64,000 bases of DNA from JAFGLZ01 sp964622545 (lineage in GTDB: Bacteria; Planctomycetota; Phycisphaerae; UBA1845; JAFGLZ01). Location: positions 1 to 64,000 of the forward strand of contig CAZUQM010000010.1 in the NCBI GenBank assembly GCA_964622545.1, read 5' to 3'. The notes below the pieces were generated by a model. The model did no database searches. It was given only the letters and a program-made list of their open reading frames with translations, and was not told the origin of the DNA. The translations under genes were made by a program, and so were the position numbers. Of the stretch, positions 7,652-15,646 are shown piece by piece. Every line of letters starts with the position of its first letter. The stretch's first letter is position 1.

Positions 7652-8623
7652 TCACCACCTCTTGCGGCGCACGAAGAGCACCATCACGACCCCGGTGACG
7701 GCCATGAGCCCGAGCACGACGTAGAAGCTGATCGGGTTGTCGGTCGGCGGCCAGAGGGGGACGTTCATGCCGTAGATGCCGGCGATGAGCGAGAGCGGCA
7801 GGAGGACGGTGGCGATCAGCGTGAGGGTCTTCATGGTCGTGTTGAGGCGATCGGCGAGGGTGGCGCGGTAGTTCTCCCGCACGCCGGCCGCCAGCTCGCG
7901 CATGCCGTCGACGACGTCGCGGACCTGTTTGAGATGGTCTCGGACATGGCTGAACCGGCCGGACAGCTCCGGCGAGATCGTCTCGTATTCCCCGCGCGCC
8001 ACGGGCAAGAGCAGCTCGAGTTGGCTGGCGGCGAGTCGTCTGAGGTGGAGCATGTCGCGTCGCAGGTCGGCGGTCTCGGTCAGGATGCTCTCGTCGCAAG
8101 CCGGGTCCAGCGACCGTTCCTCCAGCTCGTCCAGGCTTTCCTCGTAGGCATCGGCCACGATGAGATAGCGGTCGACCATGGCGTCGAGGATGCCGTGCAG
8201 GATGAAGTCGGGGCCGTGGGAGAGGATGGCCTTGCCCTGCCGCTTGGCACGCGCGCGGAACTCGCGCAGCGTCTTAAGCGGCTCGGGATGGACCGTGATC
8301 AGGTAGCGCGAGCCGAGGAAGCCCGACAGCTTGCGGGGGGTGAACTCGGTCGAGGACTCGGCGCCGATCATGCCGTAGAGCAGGATGAAGATATGGTCGT
8401 CGTATTCATCGATCCTGGGCCGCTGCTCGCCGGCGACACAGTCCTCGAGGGCCTCTTGGGCGAGGCCGAAGGCTTTGCCGACCGCTTTGAGCTCCTCCTC
8501 GCTGGGGGCTTCGAGGTCGATCCAGAGGCACCGGACGGGGGCGGCGGCCAGCTCGGCGAGACGATCCGTATTCGTGTCGTGGTCCAACGTGCCGTCGGAG
8601 GCGATCGCGTAGGTATGGATCAT
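7652..8623 (-). CDS. corA: CorA-family magnesium/cobalt transport protein
   Basis: A 323-residue CorA-type divalent cation channel. The N-terminal two thirds form the cytoplasmic alpha/beta and long-helix domain; the C-terminus has the two membrane helices separated by the diagnostic YGMN selectivity loop, followed by a basic tail (RRKRW). CorA proteins form pentamers in the inner membrane and import Mg2+, opening when cytoplasmic Mg2+ falls. The start ATG at 8623 gives the usual MIHTYAI-like N-terminus; the frame extends upstream without a credible ribosome-binding site. The gene converges with the toroid protein (32 bp between stops) and diverges from the M28 peptidase. Confidence 0.95.
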   Translation of the reverse strand: MIHTYAIASDGTLDHDTNTDRLAELAAAPVRCLWIDLEAPSEEELKAVGKAFGLAQEALEDCVAGEQRPRIDEYDDHIFILLYGMIGAESSTEFTPRKLSGFLGSRYLITVHPEPLKTLREFRARAKRQGKAILSHGPDFILHGILDAMVDRYLIVADAYEESLDELEERSLDPACDESILTETADLRRDMLHLRRLAASQLELLLPVARGEYETISPELSGRFSHVRDHLKQVRDVVDGMRELAAGVRENYRATLADRLNTTMKTLTLIATVLLPLSLIAGIYGMNVPLWPPTDNPISFYVVLGLMAVTGVVMVLFVRRKRW

Positions 8624-8831
8624 GATGGGGCCTCGGCCGGTGGCCCGCCTCGATTCGCACGGCGGAGATGGCGGTCCCAAACCGGCGAGATAGCGTCCAT
8701 GATGCGACTCTACGGCAGCGGGCGGCGTCAGGCAACCGCGAATCGCGATGCGACCTCTGCCCGCCTCAGGACGACGGGAGGCTTGGCATGAGGCTCCGCC
8801 CACGCAAGAATGCCCGCAAGCGAGGGTCACC

Positions 8832-10076
8832 ATGAACGAAACCTACAAGGATCGGGTCGACCGCTGGTACGAGCACATCCGCGTCCTGGCCGAGGATATC
8901 GGCCCGCGGGGCTCGACCACCGAGGCGGAGCGAGAGGGCGCCGTCTATTGCCAGGACGTCTTGAAGGGGCTCGGGCTCGAGGCGCGGCTCGAGGGCTTTA
9001 CGAGCGCGCGGTCGATCTACCATCCGCACGTGGTCAGCGCGATCGGGCTGTTGATCGCCTTCGCGGTGTATCCGCTGGCGGGTCGGACGACCGCCGGGAT
9101 CGCGGCGATCCTGACGGGCGTGATGCTGGCGTGCGAGTTGCTCGAGCTGGGGTTCCGTCCGAACCCGCTCCGTTGGCTCATTCCCAAGGGGCGGAGCCAG
9201 AACACCGTGGCCACGATCGACCCGACGGGGGAGGTCCGGCAGGACGTCGTGCTGATCGGTCACGTCGACAGCCATCGCTCGCCGATCATCTTCAGCTCGG
9301 ACCGGTGGCTGGCGTTCTATGGGGCATTCATCGCGATCGCGTTCGCGTCGTTCGTGATGCAGTTCGTGCTGTTCGCGCTGGGCGCCGTCTGGCAGTGGTG
9401 GTGGGTCTGGTACGCGGTGATTCCCTCGGCCGGGTGCGCGGCGGTGCTGCTGGCTATCTGTCTTCAGGCCGACGCGACGCCGTACAGTCCCGGCGCGAAC
9501 GACAACGCCACGGCGGCCGGGCTGGTGCTGACGCTGGGCGAGCATCTTCGGACCGAGCCGCCGGCGCACAGCCGTGTCTGGTTGGCCTGCACGGGGTGCG
9601 AGGAGGTCCAGCACTACGGGGCGCGGGACCTCTTCCGGCGTCACAAGGACGCGATGACGGAGCCGAAGGCGGTGGTGTTTGAGAGTCTGGGCTGCGACGG
9701 GCCGGCCTGGCTCAAGCGGGAGGGGATCATCATCCTGTTCCAGGCCGATCCGCAGTTGCGCGAGCTGGCCGAGCGCCTGGCCGCGGATCGGCCCGAGCTG
9801 AAGGCGTATGCCACGCAGATCATGGGCGGCAATACCGAGCTGGCGGACGCCGTACGGGCGGGGGTTCCGGCGATCACGCTGTGTGGGATCACGCGCGACG
9901 GCAAGCTACCGTACTGGCACCGGCCTGGGGACACCGTCGACAAGATCGACCGCGAGGTGCTGTCCCGCGCGTACGCCTATTCGTGGGCGTACCTGCGGGC
10001 GCTGGACGACGCGGCTTCGCCTCAAGTCAACCCGTCGACACATCGCCGGGCCGACACGGCAACGAACGGCACCTGA
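8832..10076 (+). CDS. M28-family zinc peptidase with membrane helices inside the catalytic fold
   Basis: A 414-residue aminopeptidase of family M28. All five zinc-ligand positions can be seen: His and Asp in GHVDSH and GANDNATAAG, the Glu pair in GCEEVQHYGA, an acidic residue in VVFESLG, and His in YWHRPGDTVDKID. Two pairs of hydrophobic helices interrupt the fold: one at about residues 60-110 and one at about 165-215, the latter exactly between the first two zinc motifs. The peptidase is therefore probably membrane-embedded with the active site on one face. The start ATG at 8832 follows GAGGG by five bases. Substrate and cell face are unknown. Confidence 0.88.
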   Translation: MNETYKDRVDRWYEHIRVLAEDIGPRGSTTEAEREGAVYCQDVLKGLGLEARLEGFTSARSIYHPHVVSAIGLLIAFAVYPLAGRTTAGIAAILTGVMLACELLELGFRPNPLRWLIPKGRSQNTVATIDPTGEVRQDVVLIGHVDSHRSPIIFSSDRWLAFYGAFIAIAFASFVMQFVLFALGAVWQWWWVWYAVIPSAGCAAVLLAICLQADATPYSPGANDNATAAGLVLTLGEHLRTEPPAHSRVWLACTGCEEVQHYGARDLFRRHKDAMTEPKAVVFESLGCDGPAWLKREGIIILFQADPQLRELAERLAADRPELKAYATQIMGGNTELADAVRAGVPAITLCGITRDGKLPYWHRPGDTVDKIDREVLSRAYAYSWAYLRALDDAASPQVNPSTHRRADTATNGT

Positions 10077-10102
10077 AAAGCAGAGACCTGGCCGCGAAGG
10101 AG

Positions 10103-10170
10103 CGTTGTTGTTCAGACCCCAAACCCGAGGCCCTGTGGGCTGATCCCGAACCCTAAACCCCGATCCCTGC
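10103..10170 (-). repeat. G-rich tract after the sulfatase stop codon
   Basis: Directly downstream of the minus-strand sulfatase stop (10171-10173) the transcript strand reads a degenerate series of GGG runs (AGGGATCGGGGTTTAGGG and so on). It resembles the longer tract at the gatA stop. The function is unknown. Confidence 0.6.
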
Positions 10171-11703
10171 TCACGCATGCGACAGCCGGCGCGGCACGGC
10201 GATGTCGGTCTCGGCCAGGCGGTGGTGCAACGCGGCCGTGAGCTCCGCGCGCAAGCGGGCTCGACTCGGCTCGTTCCACAGGTTGTGCAGCTCATGCGGA
10301 TCGTCGCGGAGGTCGAACAGCTCGCCGTAGGGCTCCGCGCCGCGATGTCCCGTGTACGTCGTCAGCTTGTGATCGGTCGTGACGAGCGTTCGCAGGCGGA
10401 GGCCGAGGTAGTCTTCGTCGTTCTCGACGACCACCGAGTCTTGCACCTCGTCGCTCCGGCCGGTCAGCAGCGGCGCGAGGGACCGCCCTGGCCAAGCAGG
10501 CGGTTGTTGCGGGGCCTCGGGGGAGGCCGGGCCCTCCGGGACAGGCACGCCGAGCAGGTCGAGCAGCGTCGGTGGCACGTCCAAGAGGCTCGCCAGCGCC
10601 GTCGAGGGGCGGGCCTTGAAACGTCCAGGCCAACGCCAGATCAGCGGGACGCGCAGGAGCCCCTCGAAGTGGAACGGGCCCTTGTTGAGCAGGTCATGGT
10701 CGCCCATCAGGTCGCCGTGATCGGAGGTGAACACGACGATGGTGTCGTCGGCGAGGCCCAGCTCGGCGAGGGCGGTCAGGACGCGGCCGACGTGGTGATC
10801 GATGAGCGAGACCATGCCGTAGGTGTAGGCGAGGATCTCGCGACGGTGGGCGTCGGGCATCTTGGTCGGCTGCCGGCGGCCGGAGAGCAGGATCGCGGTC
10901 TCATGGATCTGACGATAGAAGGGGGCCAGGTCGTCCAACTCGCCCTCACGGCCGACGGGTGGGACGATGTCGTCGGGTGCGTACATCCGGTCCCACGGGC
11001 TCGGCACATGGTACGGGTGATGCGGATCGGGGAACGAGCACATGACAAGGAAGGGCCGGTCGACGTTGCGGGATCGGAGGTAGTCGATGGTGCGGTCGGC
11101 GACGTAGGCGGTGTGATGGAGCGATGCGTCGATCGCGTAGCGACCGCAACCCTCTGCCCCCAGCGGGGACGGATCGGGCGGGCTGTTCTGGAGCGTTCGC
11201 CAGGCGTCGTGGTGTTCGCGTTGCAGCCAGCGGGCGTAGTTGCCGTCGACGTGGGAGCCGTGGCCGATCGTGATCTCGACGCGGTCGAGGCCGAAGTAGG
11301 GGGTTGGCACACGGTCGATCCGGCCCTGGCGCCAGTGCTCGGCCAGTTCGGGGAACCGATCCACGGGATATGCCGAGGTCGGCACGTCGGGGTGGCGCAT
11401 GAAATTGGTCAGGTGGACCTTACCGATCGAGGCGGTCTGGTAGCCTGCGCTCGCCAGCGCTCCGGGGACGGTGGGCAGGGCGGGGGCAAGCGGGATGCCG
11501 TTGGTGCGGACGCCGTGGCCCCGGGGCGTCAGGCCGGTGAACCATGTCGCGCGGCTGGGCATGCAGAGGGGGCAGTTGACGTAGGCTCGATGCAGGTGGA
11601 CGCCGTCAGCAGCCAGGCGGTCGAGGTGGGGCGTCTGGATCACGGGATTGCCCGCGCAGCCCATGTGATCGGCGCGCATCTGATCGACACAGATGAAGAG
11701 CAC
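10171..11703 (-). CDS. Type I sulfatase, start codon uncertain
   Basis: Formylglycine-dependent sulfatase of 510 residues as drawn. The activation signature C-x-P-S-R is present as CPLCMPSRATWFTG, and the metal-binding LFICVDQMRADHMG, the TIGKVHL region and the late FTSDHGDLMGDHDLLNKG motif are intact. It hydrolyses sulfate esters, probably on glycans. No signal peptide is visible, so it may be cytoplasmic. The start is odd: the drawn GTG at 11703 encodes the valine of the usual RPNVLFI beginning. In frame seven codons upstream an ATC sits six bases after a perfect GGAGG (11731-11735), giving ISHRRPNVLFI. No ATG, GTG or TTG lies between that site and the upstream stop, so translation may begin at a non-standard codon or the ATG has mutated. 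Confidence 0.92.
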   Translation of the reverse strand: MLFICVDQMRADHMGCAGNPVIQTPHLDRLAADGVHLHRAYVNCPLCMPSRATWFTGLTPRGHGVRTNGIPLAPALPTVPGALASAGYQTASIGKVHLTNFMRHPDVPTSAYPVDRFPELAEHWRQGRIDRVPTPYFGLDRVEITIGHGSHVDGNYARWLQREHHDAWRTLQNSPPDPSPLGAEGCGRYAIDASLHHTAYVADRTIDYLRSRNVDRPFLVMCSFPDPHHPYHVPSPWDRMYAPDDIVPPVGREGELDDLAPFYRQIHETAILLSGRRQPTKMPDAHRREILAYTYGMVSLIDHHVGRVLTALAELGLADDTIVVFTSDHGDLMGDHDLLNKGPFHFEGLLRVPLIWRWPGRFKARPSTALASLLDVPPTLLDLLGVPVPEGPASPEAPQQPPAWPGRSLAPLLTGRSDEVQDSVVVENDEDYLGLRLRTLVTTDHKLTTYTGHRGAEPYGELFDLRDDPHELHNLWNEPSRARLRAELTAALHHRLAETDIAVPRRLSHA

Positions 11704-11985
11704 GTTCGGTCGTCGATGGGAGATGATTCGCCTCCGTGGTAGTCCGGCCTGATGTTGTGAGCCAGGTGTTCGGTTCTTCCTGCGGTCCTAGAAGGGTGAC
11801 CCTGAGCGAGGGCGACGCGAACCTGTCATCGAAATCGTGACCCCCCTGTCCCTTCGACGAAGCTCCCTTCGGGTCTGAGCCTCCGGGGCGAAGACAGGGC
11901 GAACCAAGCGCTGGGCCACCCGTCGCGAGATCACGTACCTTGTTGCGAACCTGCCGGCCGCGCACCAGACCCTGAACCCTAGACT

Positions 11986-13155
11986 CTAGTTCACCTCTCG
12001 CCACATGTAGCGAATGCGATCGTAGCGCCAGTTGTAGGGCTCGCCGCCGATCTGACACGCGTAGAAGACCACGAGCCTGGGCGGCGTGTGGGCCGTGTCG
12101 AGGAACGGGGTTGGGATCTGGAGCGCGGGGGTGTCGGCGTCGGGCGGGACGTGGCCGAGGATGGTCCAGGTCAGCCCGTCGTCGCTGACGGCCTCACAGA
12201 TCTGTCGGGCCGGCCAACCGGGCCCGTAACCCGGCACGGGCGGGTCGGAGAAGGCGAGGTAGCGCGAGCCGACCTTAACGACCTCGGGGTTGGGCCAGTT
12301 GGGCAAGAGCGGTTTGTCGCCGGCGCGGACGATCCGCCAGGCGCTCGGATCGAGGAAATCGCCGCGGCACTCGCCGTAGCCCATGGCACAACCGCCGTGC
12401 CTTCCGGCCCAGTAGTCGAACCACATCCGCCATCGGCCAGCGTCCCACATCAGCGACGGACGGTGATACATCCCGCCGAGGAAGGTGCTGCCCTTGCCGT
12501 GCGGGGCGCCCAGCTCGTTCTTGTTGAGCAGGAGCGGCTCTGGCGACCGCTTCCAGTGGATGCCGTCCTTGCTGACGGCGCCCATGACGCAGAGGATGTC
12601 CTTGTCCTTGTCCTCGGGATGATTCTCGGGCCGCCCGTCGAGGTTGAACCCCGTCGCCGAGTAGGCCATGTGGTAGAGGCCGTCGCGAAACACGACGCTG
12701 GGGTCGCCGTTGTGCCACTGGTCGTAAGGCTCGTCCTGCGCGGCGATGACGGGCCGCCAACGACCGGGCGACATGGTGGTGTCCCACTGACCGTCGCCGG
12801 ACCAGACCTCCCAGGTGTCGAGCGTCTTGCCGCGGGCGTGAAAGATCGCGTCACAGCCGGGCATGCCGGGGTTCGTGTCTTTGACGGTCCAGCCGAAGAA
12901 CCACATTCGCAGGGGGTAGGCCGTGTCGGGCACGCGGACGACCTTGGCCGCATACATGTTGCGGAAGCCCCAGAGGACGTCCTTGCCCGAGCGGTGCCAG
13001 AGCTTCGAGCGATCTCGCCGGAGGGCCTCGTTGCGACCGCTGCCGTCGGCGGCCCATGACGCGGCGGCCCCGCTCAGCACTGCCGCGAGTATCAACGTAG
13101 CCACGAGCCATGCCTGGGGGCTCGTGCCGGCAGGTGGATGCCTCGGGCTGCGCAT
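11986..13155 (-). CDS. Secreted five-bladed propeller glycosidase (GH43/32/130-like)
   Basis: A 389-residue protein with a clear signal peptide (hydrophobic core about residues 14-31, ending AASWA). The rest has the pattern of five-bladed beta-propeller glycoside hydrolases of the GH43, GH32, GH68 and GH130 group: repeated W-x-x-D-P and aromatic-rich blade edges such as HNGDPSVVFRDGLYHMAYSA, SKDGIHWKR, YHRPSLMWDAGRWRMWFDYW and SDDGLTWTI. The exact family and catalytic acids cannot be fixed by eye. The start at 13155 has AGGAG six bases upstream; an ATG two codons earlier (13161) overlaps the stop of the GH5 gene as ATGA. Either way the two are translationally coupled and probably act on the same glycan. 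Confidence 0.75.
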   Translation of the reverse strand: MRSPRHPPAGTSPQAWLVATLILAAVLSGAAASWAADGSGRNEALRRDRSKLWHRSGKDVLWGFRNMYAAKVVRVPDTAYPLRMWFFGWTVKDTNPGMPGCDAIFHARGKTLDTWEVWSGDGQWDTTMSPGRWRPVIAAQDEPYDQWHNGDPSVVFRDGLYHMAYSATGFNLDGRPENHPEDKDKDILCVMGAVSKDGIHWKRSPEPLLLNKNELGAPHGKGSTFLGGMYHRPSLMWDAGRWRMWFDYWAGRHGGCAMGYGECRGDFLDPSAWRIVRAGDKPLLPNWPNPEVVKVGSRYLAFSDPPVPGYGPGWPARQICEAVSDDGLTWTILGHVPPDADTPALQIPTPFLDTAHTPPRLVVFYACQIGGEPYNWRYDRIRYMWREVN

Positions 13156-13157
13156 GG

Positions 13158-14375
13158 TCATCTCCTGCCCGAACGGAGTCGGGTGTTGGCCTGTTCCATC
13201 ATCGTCACGACGTCCGGCGTGGCGGTGGGGGTAACGCGGAAGCGAGCGCTGAAGCTGAACCAGTCCCAGACCAGCGTCAGCGGGATGTCGAGCCGGACGG
13301 CCTCGTCGAGCACCTTCTTGACGAACGGGGCGGTGGGGCGCTCGGGATAGGCGTCGCCGGTCTCGCCGAGATACATCGGCTTGCCGATCCGATCGCACAC
13401 GCGTTTGAACACGCCGAGCGCGGCCACGGACTGCTTGTCGGTGTTGCCGAAGCGGAGGTTGTCGTGCGTGGCGTAGAAGTGGATGCTGATCAGGTCGATG
13501 GGGTCCGGATGCGTATCGCGGAGGACCGTCTCGAGCTCGGCTTCGGAGTCGTGCGTCCAGTCGCCCTTGCCTCGGGCCAGGCGGAGGTGCTGGGCCGCCG
13601 GGCGCGGCGCGGAGAAGCCCGTGCTGATGAGGTGGTGCTTGTCGCTGCGGCGGATGAACTCGGCCCAGGTCTTGAGGAAAGGAATCATCTGGTCGGTGGT
13701 GAAGTGGTCGCGACGCAGCCGCATGTGGCTAGACCCGCGGCTGACGGCGTTGAGGTGGCTGCGGCCGTGCGGGCTCTGGAAGGCCAGGTCGGCAAGCAGG
13801 TTCATCTCGTTGGTCAGCTCCCAGAAGAGGATCGTCGGCTCGTCCTTGTAGCGTGTGACGATCTGGTGCGTGTAGAGCCAGAGATACTGTCGCGATCGGC
13901 TGTCGGGATCCGTGAGCAGGTCTTGCAGGCACTCCCCGGCCATGTCGCAGAACATGTGGACGTTCCAGTAGATGGTCGGGATCAGGTGCACGCGGTTGGC
14001 GCGCGCGGCGGCGACGAGCTCGTCGAAGGCGCCCCAGTAGACCTTCTCGTTGGGCCAGGCGTTCATGTCCTTGGGATAGAAGCCGACGGCCGCGAACCGG
14101 ATCGCGCAGAAGCCGTGCCGGCCGGCGGCCTCGATGGCGGCGACGGCCTGGCGCCTGGCTTGGCCGCGGGCTCGGAACTGGGCGAAGAGGTCGAACTTGT
14201 TGAAGGCGATCAGCCGGTACGGCTTGCCGGCGAGGAGCAGGTTCGTCCCGTCGCGAACGAGGAACGGACCGGCCGCCGGTTCCGCCGCACGAGCGGCGGG
14301 GCTCGGTTTACCCGCGCCAGGAGCCGCGGTTAGCGCTACGTTGATCACCAGCGTGATGAGGCTGCCATGTTGCAA
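13158..14375 (-). CDS. Secreted GH5-type glycoside hydrolase
   Basis: A 405-residue exported TIM-barrel hydrolase. Clan GH-A/GH5 features are present: the acid/base glutamate in ILFWELTNEMNLL and a second catalytic glutamate in PMYLGETGDAYP, with the ISIHFYATHD strand between them. This fold covers mannanases, cellulases and related beta-glycosidases; the substrate cannot be read. The best start is a TTG at 14375 with AAGGAA seven bases upstream, which gives a short signal peptide (SLITLVINVALTAAPG). The frame stays open upstream through the fucosidase gene but without a usable start. The stop codon overlaps the start of the next gene, and the fucosidase ends 44 bp upstream, so the three form an operon. 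Confidence 0.85.
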   Translation of the reverse strand: MQHGSLITLVINVALTAAPGAGKPSPAARAAEPAAGPFLVRDGTNLLLAGKPYRLIAFNKFDLFAQFRARGQARRQAVAAIEAAGRHGFCAIRFAAVGFYPKDMNAWPNEKVYWGAFDELVAAARANRVHLIPTIYWNVHMFCDMAGECLQDLLTDPDSRSRQYLWLYTHQIVTRYKDEPTILFWELTNEMNLLADLAFQSPHGRSHLNAVSRGSSHMRLRRDHFTTDQMIPFLKTWAEFIRRSDKHHLISTGFSAPRPAAQHLRLARGKGDWTHDSEAELETVLRDTHPDPIDLISIHFYATHDNLRFGNTDKQSVAALGVFKRVCDRIGKPMYLGETGDAYPERPTAPFVKKVLDEAVRLDIPLTLVWDWFSFSARFRVTPTATPDVVTMMEQANTRLRSGRR

Positions 14376-14419
14376 TGCCGTTTCCTTTTCGCGTATCAAC
14401 GTGCGACCGCGCGCCTCGT

Positions 14420-15610
14420 CTACCCTTTTCGGCGTTTCGATTTCTCGATGTTTCGGCCTTTCCGTTCTGCCCTCAGGCGGTGACCGACCTCCGTCAGCGT
14501 GTGGACGTCTTCCGGCGGGATCGCGCCGGTCGGCAGCGGGCCGCTGTTGAGCAGCACATTGGCGTTGCGGTCGCGGGCCTCGGCCAGCATCTTCCTCACC
14601 TCGTCGGGCTTGCGGTGCTTGCCGTCGGCCGACTTGTCGTAGCCCCAGAAGCGCGGCTGGAGCGTGTTGCAGATCTCGATCGGTTTGTCCTTGTTCTTGG
14701 CCCAGGCGCGGGCGGCGACCTCTCCGCCCTTGGTCAGCTTGCCGGCGGTGCGCTCCGGCGCGGCGAAGTCTTCGTCGCCGTTGGCGCCCTGCTTGAACGA
14801 GATCAGGCACCCCGGCTGGAGCGATCGGATCAAGCGATAGGTCTCGTCGATCGGGAAGAGGTCCGGCCGAGAGTAGTACCCCATAATCGGATCGAGCCAG
14901 ATGCCCGCCAGCGGACCGTACTGCGTGAGCAGCTCGCGAAGCTGGGCGTGGGCGAAGTCGATGTAGTGCTTGAAGTCGGCGTCCTTCTCGAACTTGTACT
15001 CGGGCTGCGGCTCCTTGTAGGCGGGGCGGGCGGCGCGCCAGCCGACGTCGCGGGAGTAGAAGTACGGATGCCGCCAATCGCAGGCGTAGCTGTAGTAGAG
15101 GAACAGGCCCAGGCCGCGTTTGTTGCAGGCCTCCGCCAGCTCGGCGATCAGATCGCGCTGGGCGGGTGAGTTGACGCTGTTGAAATCGGTCTGCTTGGTG
15201 CGGAACAGACAGAAGCTGTCGTGGTGCCGGCTCGTGATGTTGACGTACCGCATCTCGGCCGCCAGGGCGAGTTCGGCGATCGCGTCGGCGTCGAAGTCCT
15301 CAGCCGTGAAGGTGTCCTTGAGCTTGGCGTACTCGGCGACGGGGATCTTTTCGCGGAGCTGTACCCACTCGCCGCGGCCGAGCTGGCTGTATAGGCCGTA
15401 GTGAAGGAAGAGGCCAAACCGGGCGTCCTTAAACCAGTCGATGGCGGCCTTGCGGGGGTCGCGCTGCCATGCCGCGCGGCGCTTCTCGAGGTGAGCGGGG
15501 ATCTTTCGCTGGTTCGCCCAACCGCGTCGATTCAGCGTCATGGTAGCCGCCCCCGCGCCGAGCGCCTCGAGAAAGCGTCGTCGTCCGATGTGCACGTTCG
15601 CCGGTGACAT
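14420..15610 (-). CDS. Alpha-L-fucosidase, GH29, Tat-exported
   Basis: A 396-residue GH29 retaining alpha-L-fucosidase. The N-terminus carries a twin-arginine leader (GRRRFLEALGAGAA). The barrel shows the GH29 hallmarks WFKDARFGLFLHYGLYS, MRYVNITSRHHDSFCLF and the nucleophile aspartate in LAGIWLDPIMG. It removes terminal alpha-L-fucose from glycans, probably in the periplasm. AGGAGG lies seven bases before the ATG at 15610. Next to two sulfatases, this points to breakdown of sulfated fucose-bearing polysaccharide. The C-terminus is short, without the usual extra beta-sandwich domain. Confidence 0.93.
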   Translation of the reverse strand: MSPANVHIGRRRFLEALGAGAATMTLNRRGWANQRKIPAHLEKRRAAWQRDPRKAAIDWFKDARFGLFLHYGLYSQLGRGEWVQLREKIPVAEYAKLKDTFTAEDFDADAIAELALAAEMRYVNITSRHHDSFCLFRTKQTDFNSVNSPAQRDLIAELAEACNKRGLGLFLYYSYACDWRHPYFYSRDVGWRAARPAYKEPQPEYKFEKDADFKHYIDFAHAQLRELLTQYGPLAGIWLDPIMGYYSRPDLFPIDETYRLIRSLQPGCLISFKQGANGDEDFAAPERTAGKLTKGGEVAARAWAKNKDKPIEICNTLQPRFWGYDKSADGKHRKPDEVRKMLAEARDRNANVLLNSGPLPTGAIPPEDVHTLTEVGHRLRAERKGRNIEKSKRRKG

Positions 15611-15646
15611 GTGGTGGCCTCCTTCCGGGAATGCCGCGGGCCCGCG

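Noticed and set aside
7469..8791. A 440-codon plus-strand frame over the CorA gene
   Set aside because: The translation has no recognisable fold and lies fully antisense to a gene with an intact YGMN motif.
10177..11742. A 521-codon frame antisense to the first sulfatase
   Set aside because: The sulfatase frame carries all family motifs; the antisense product is a Val/Gly/Arg-rich shadow.
11840..11900. Imperfect inverted repeat CCCTGTCCCTTCG with CGAAGACAGGG
   Set aside because: The arms are mismatched and the spacer is long. It may be another dispersed repeat, and no function can be argued.
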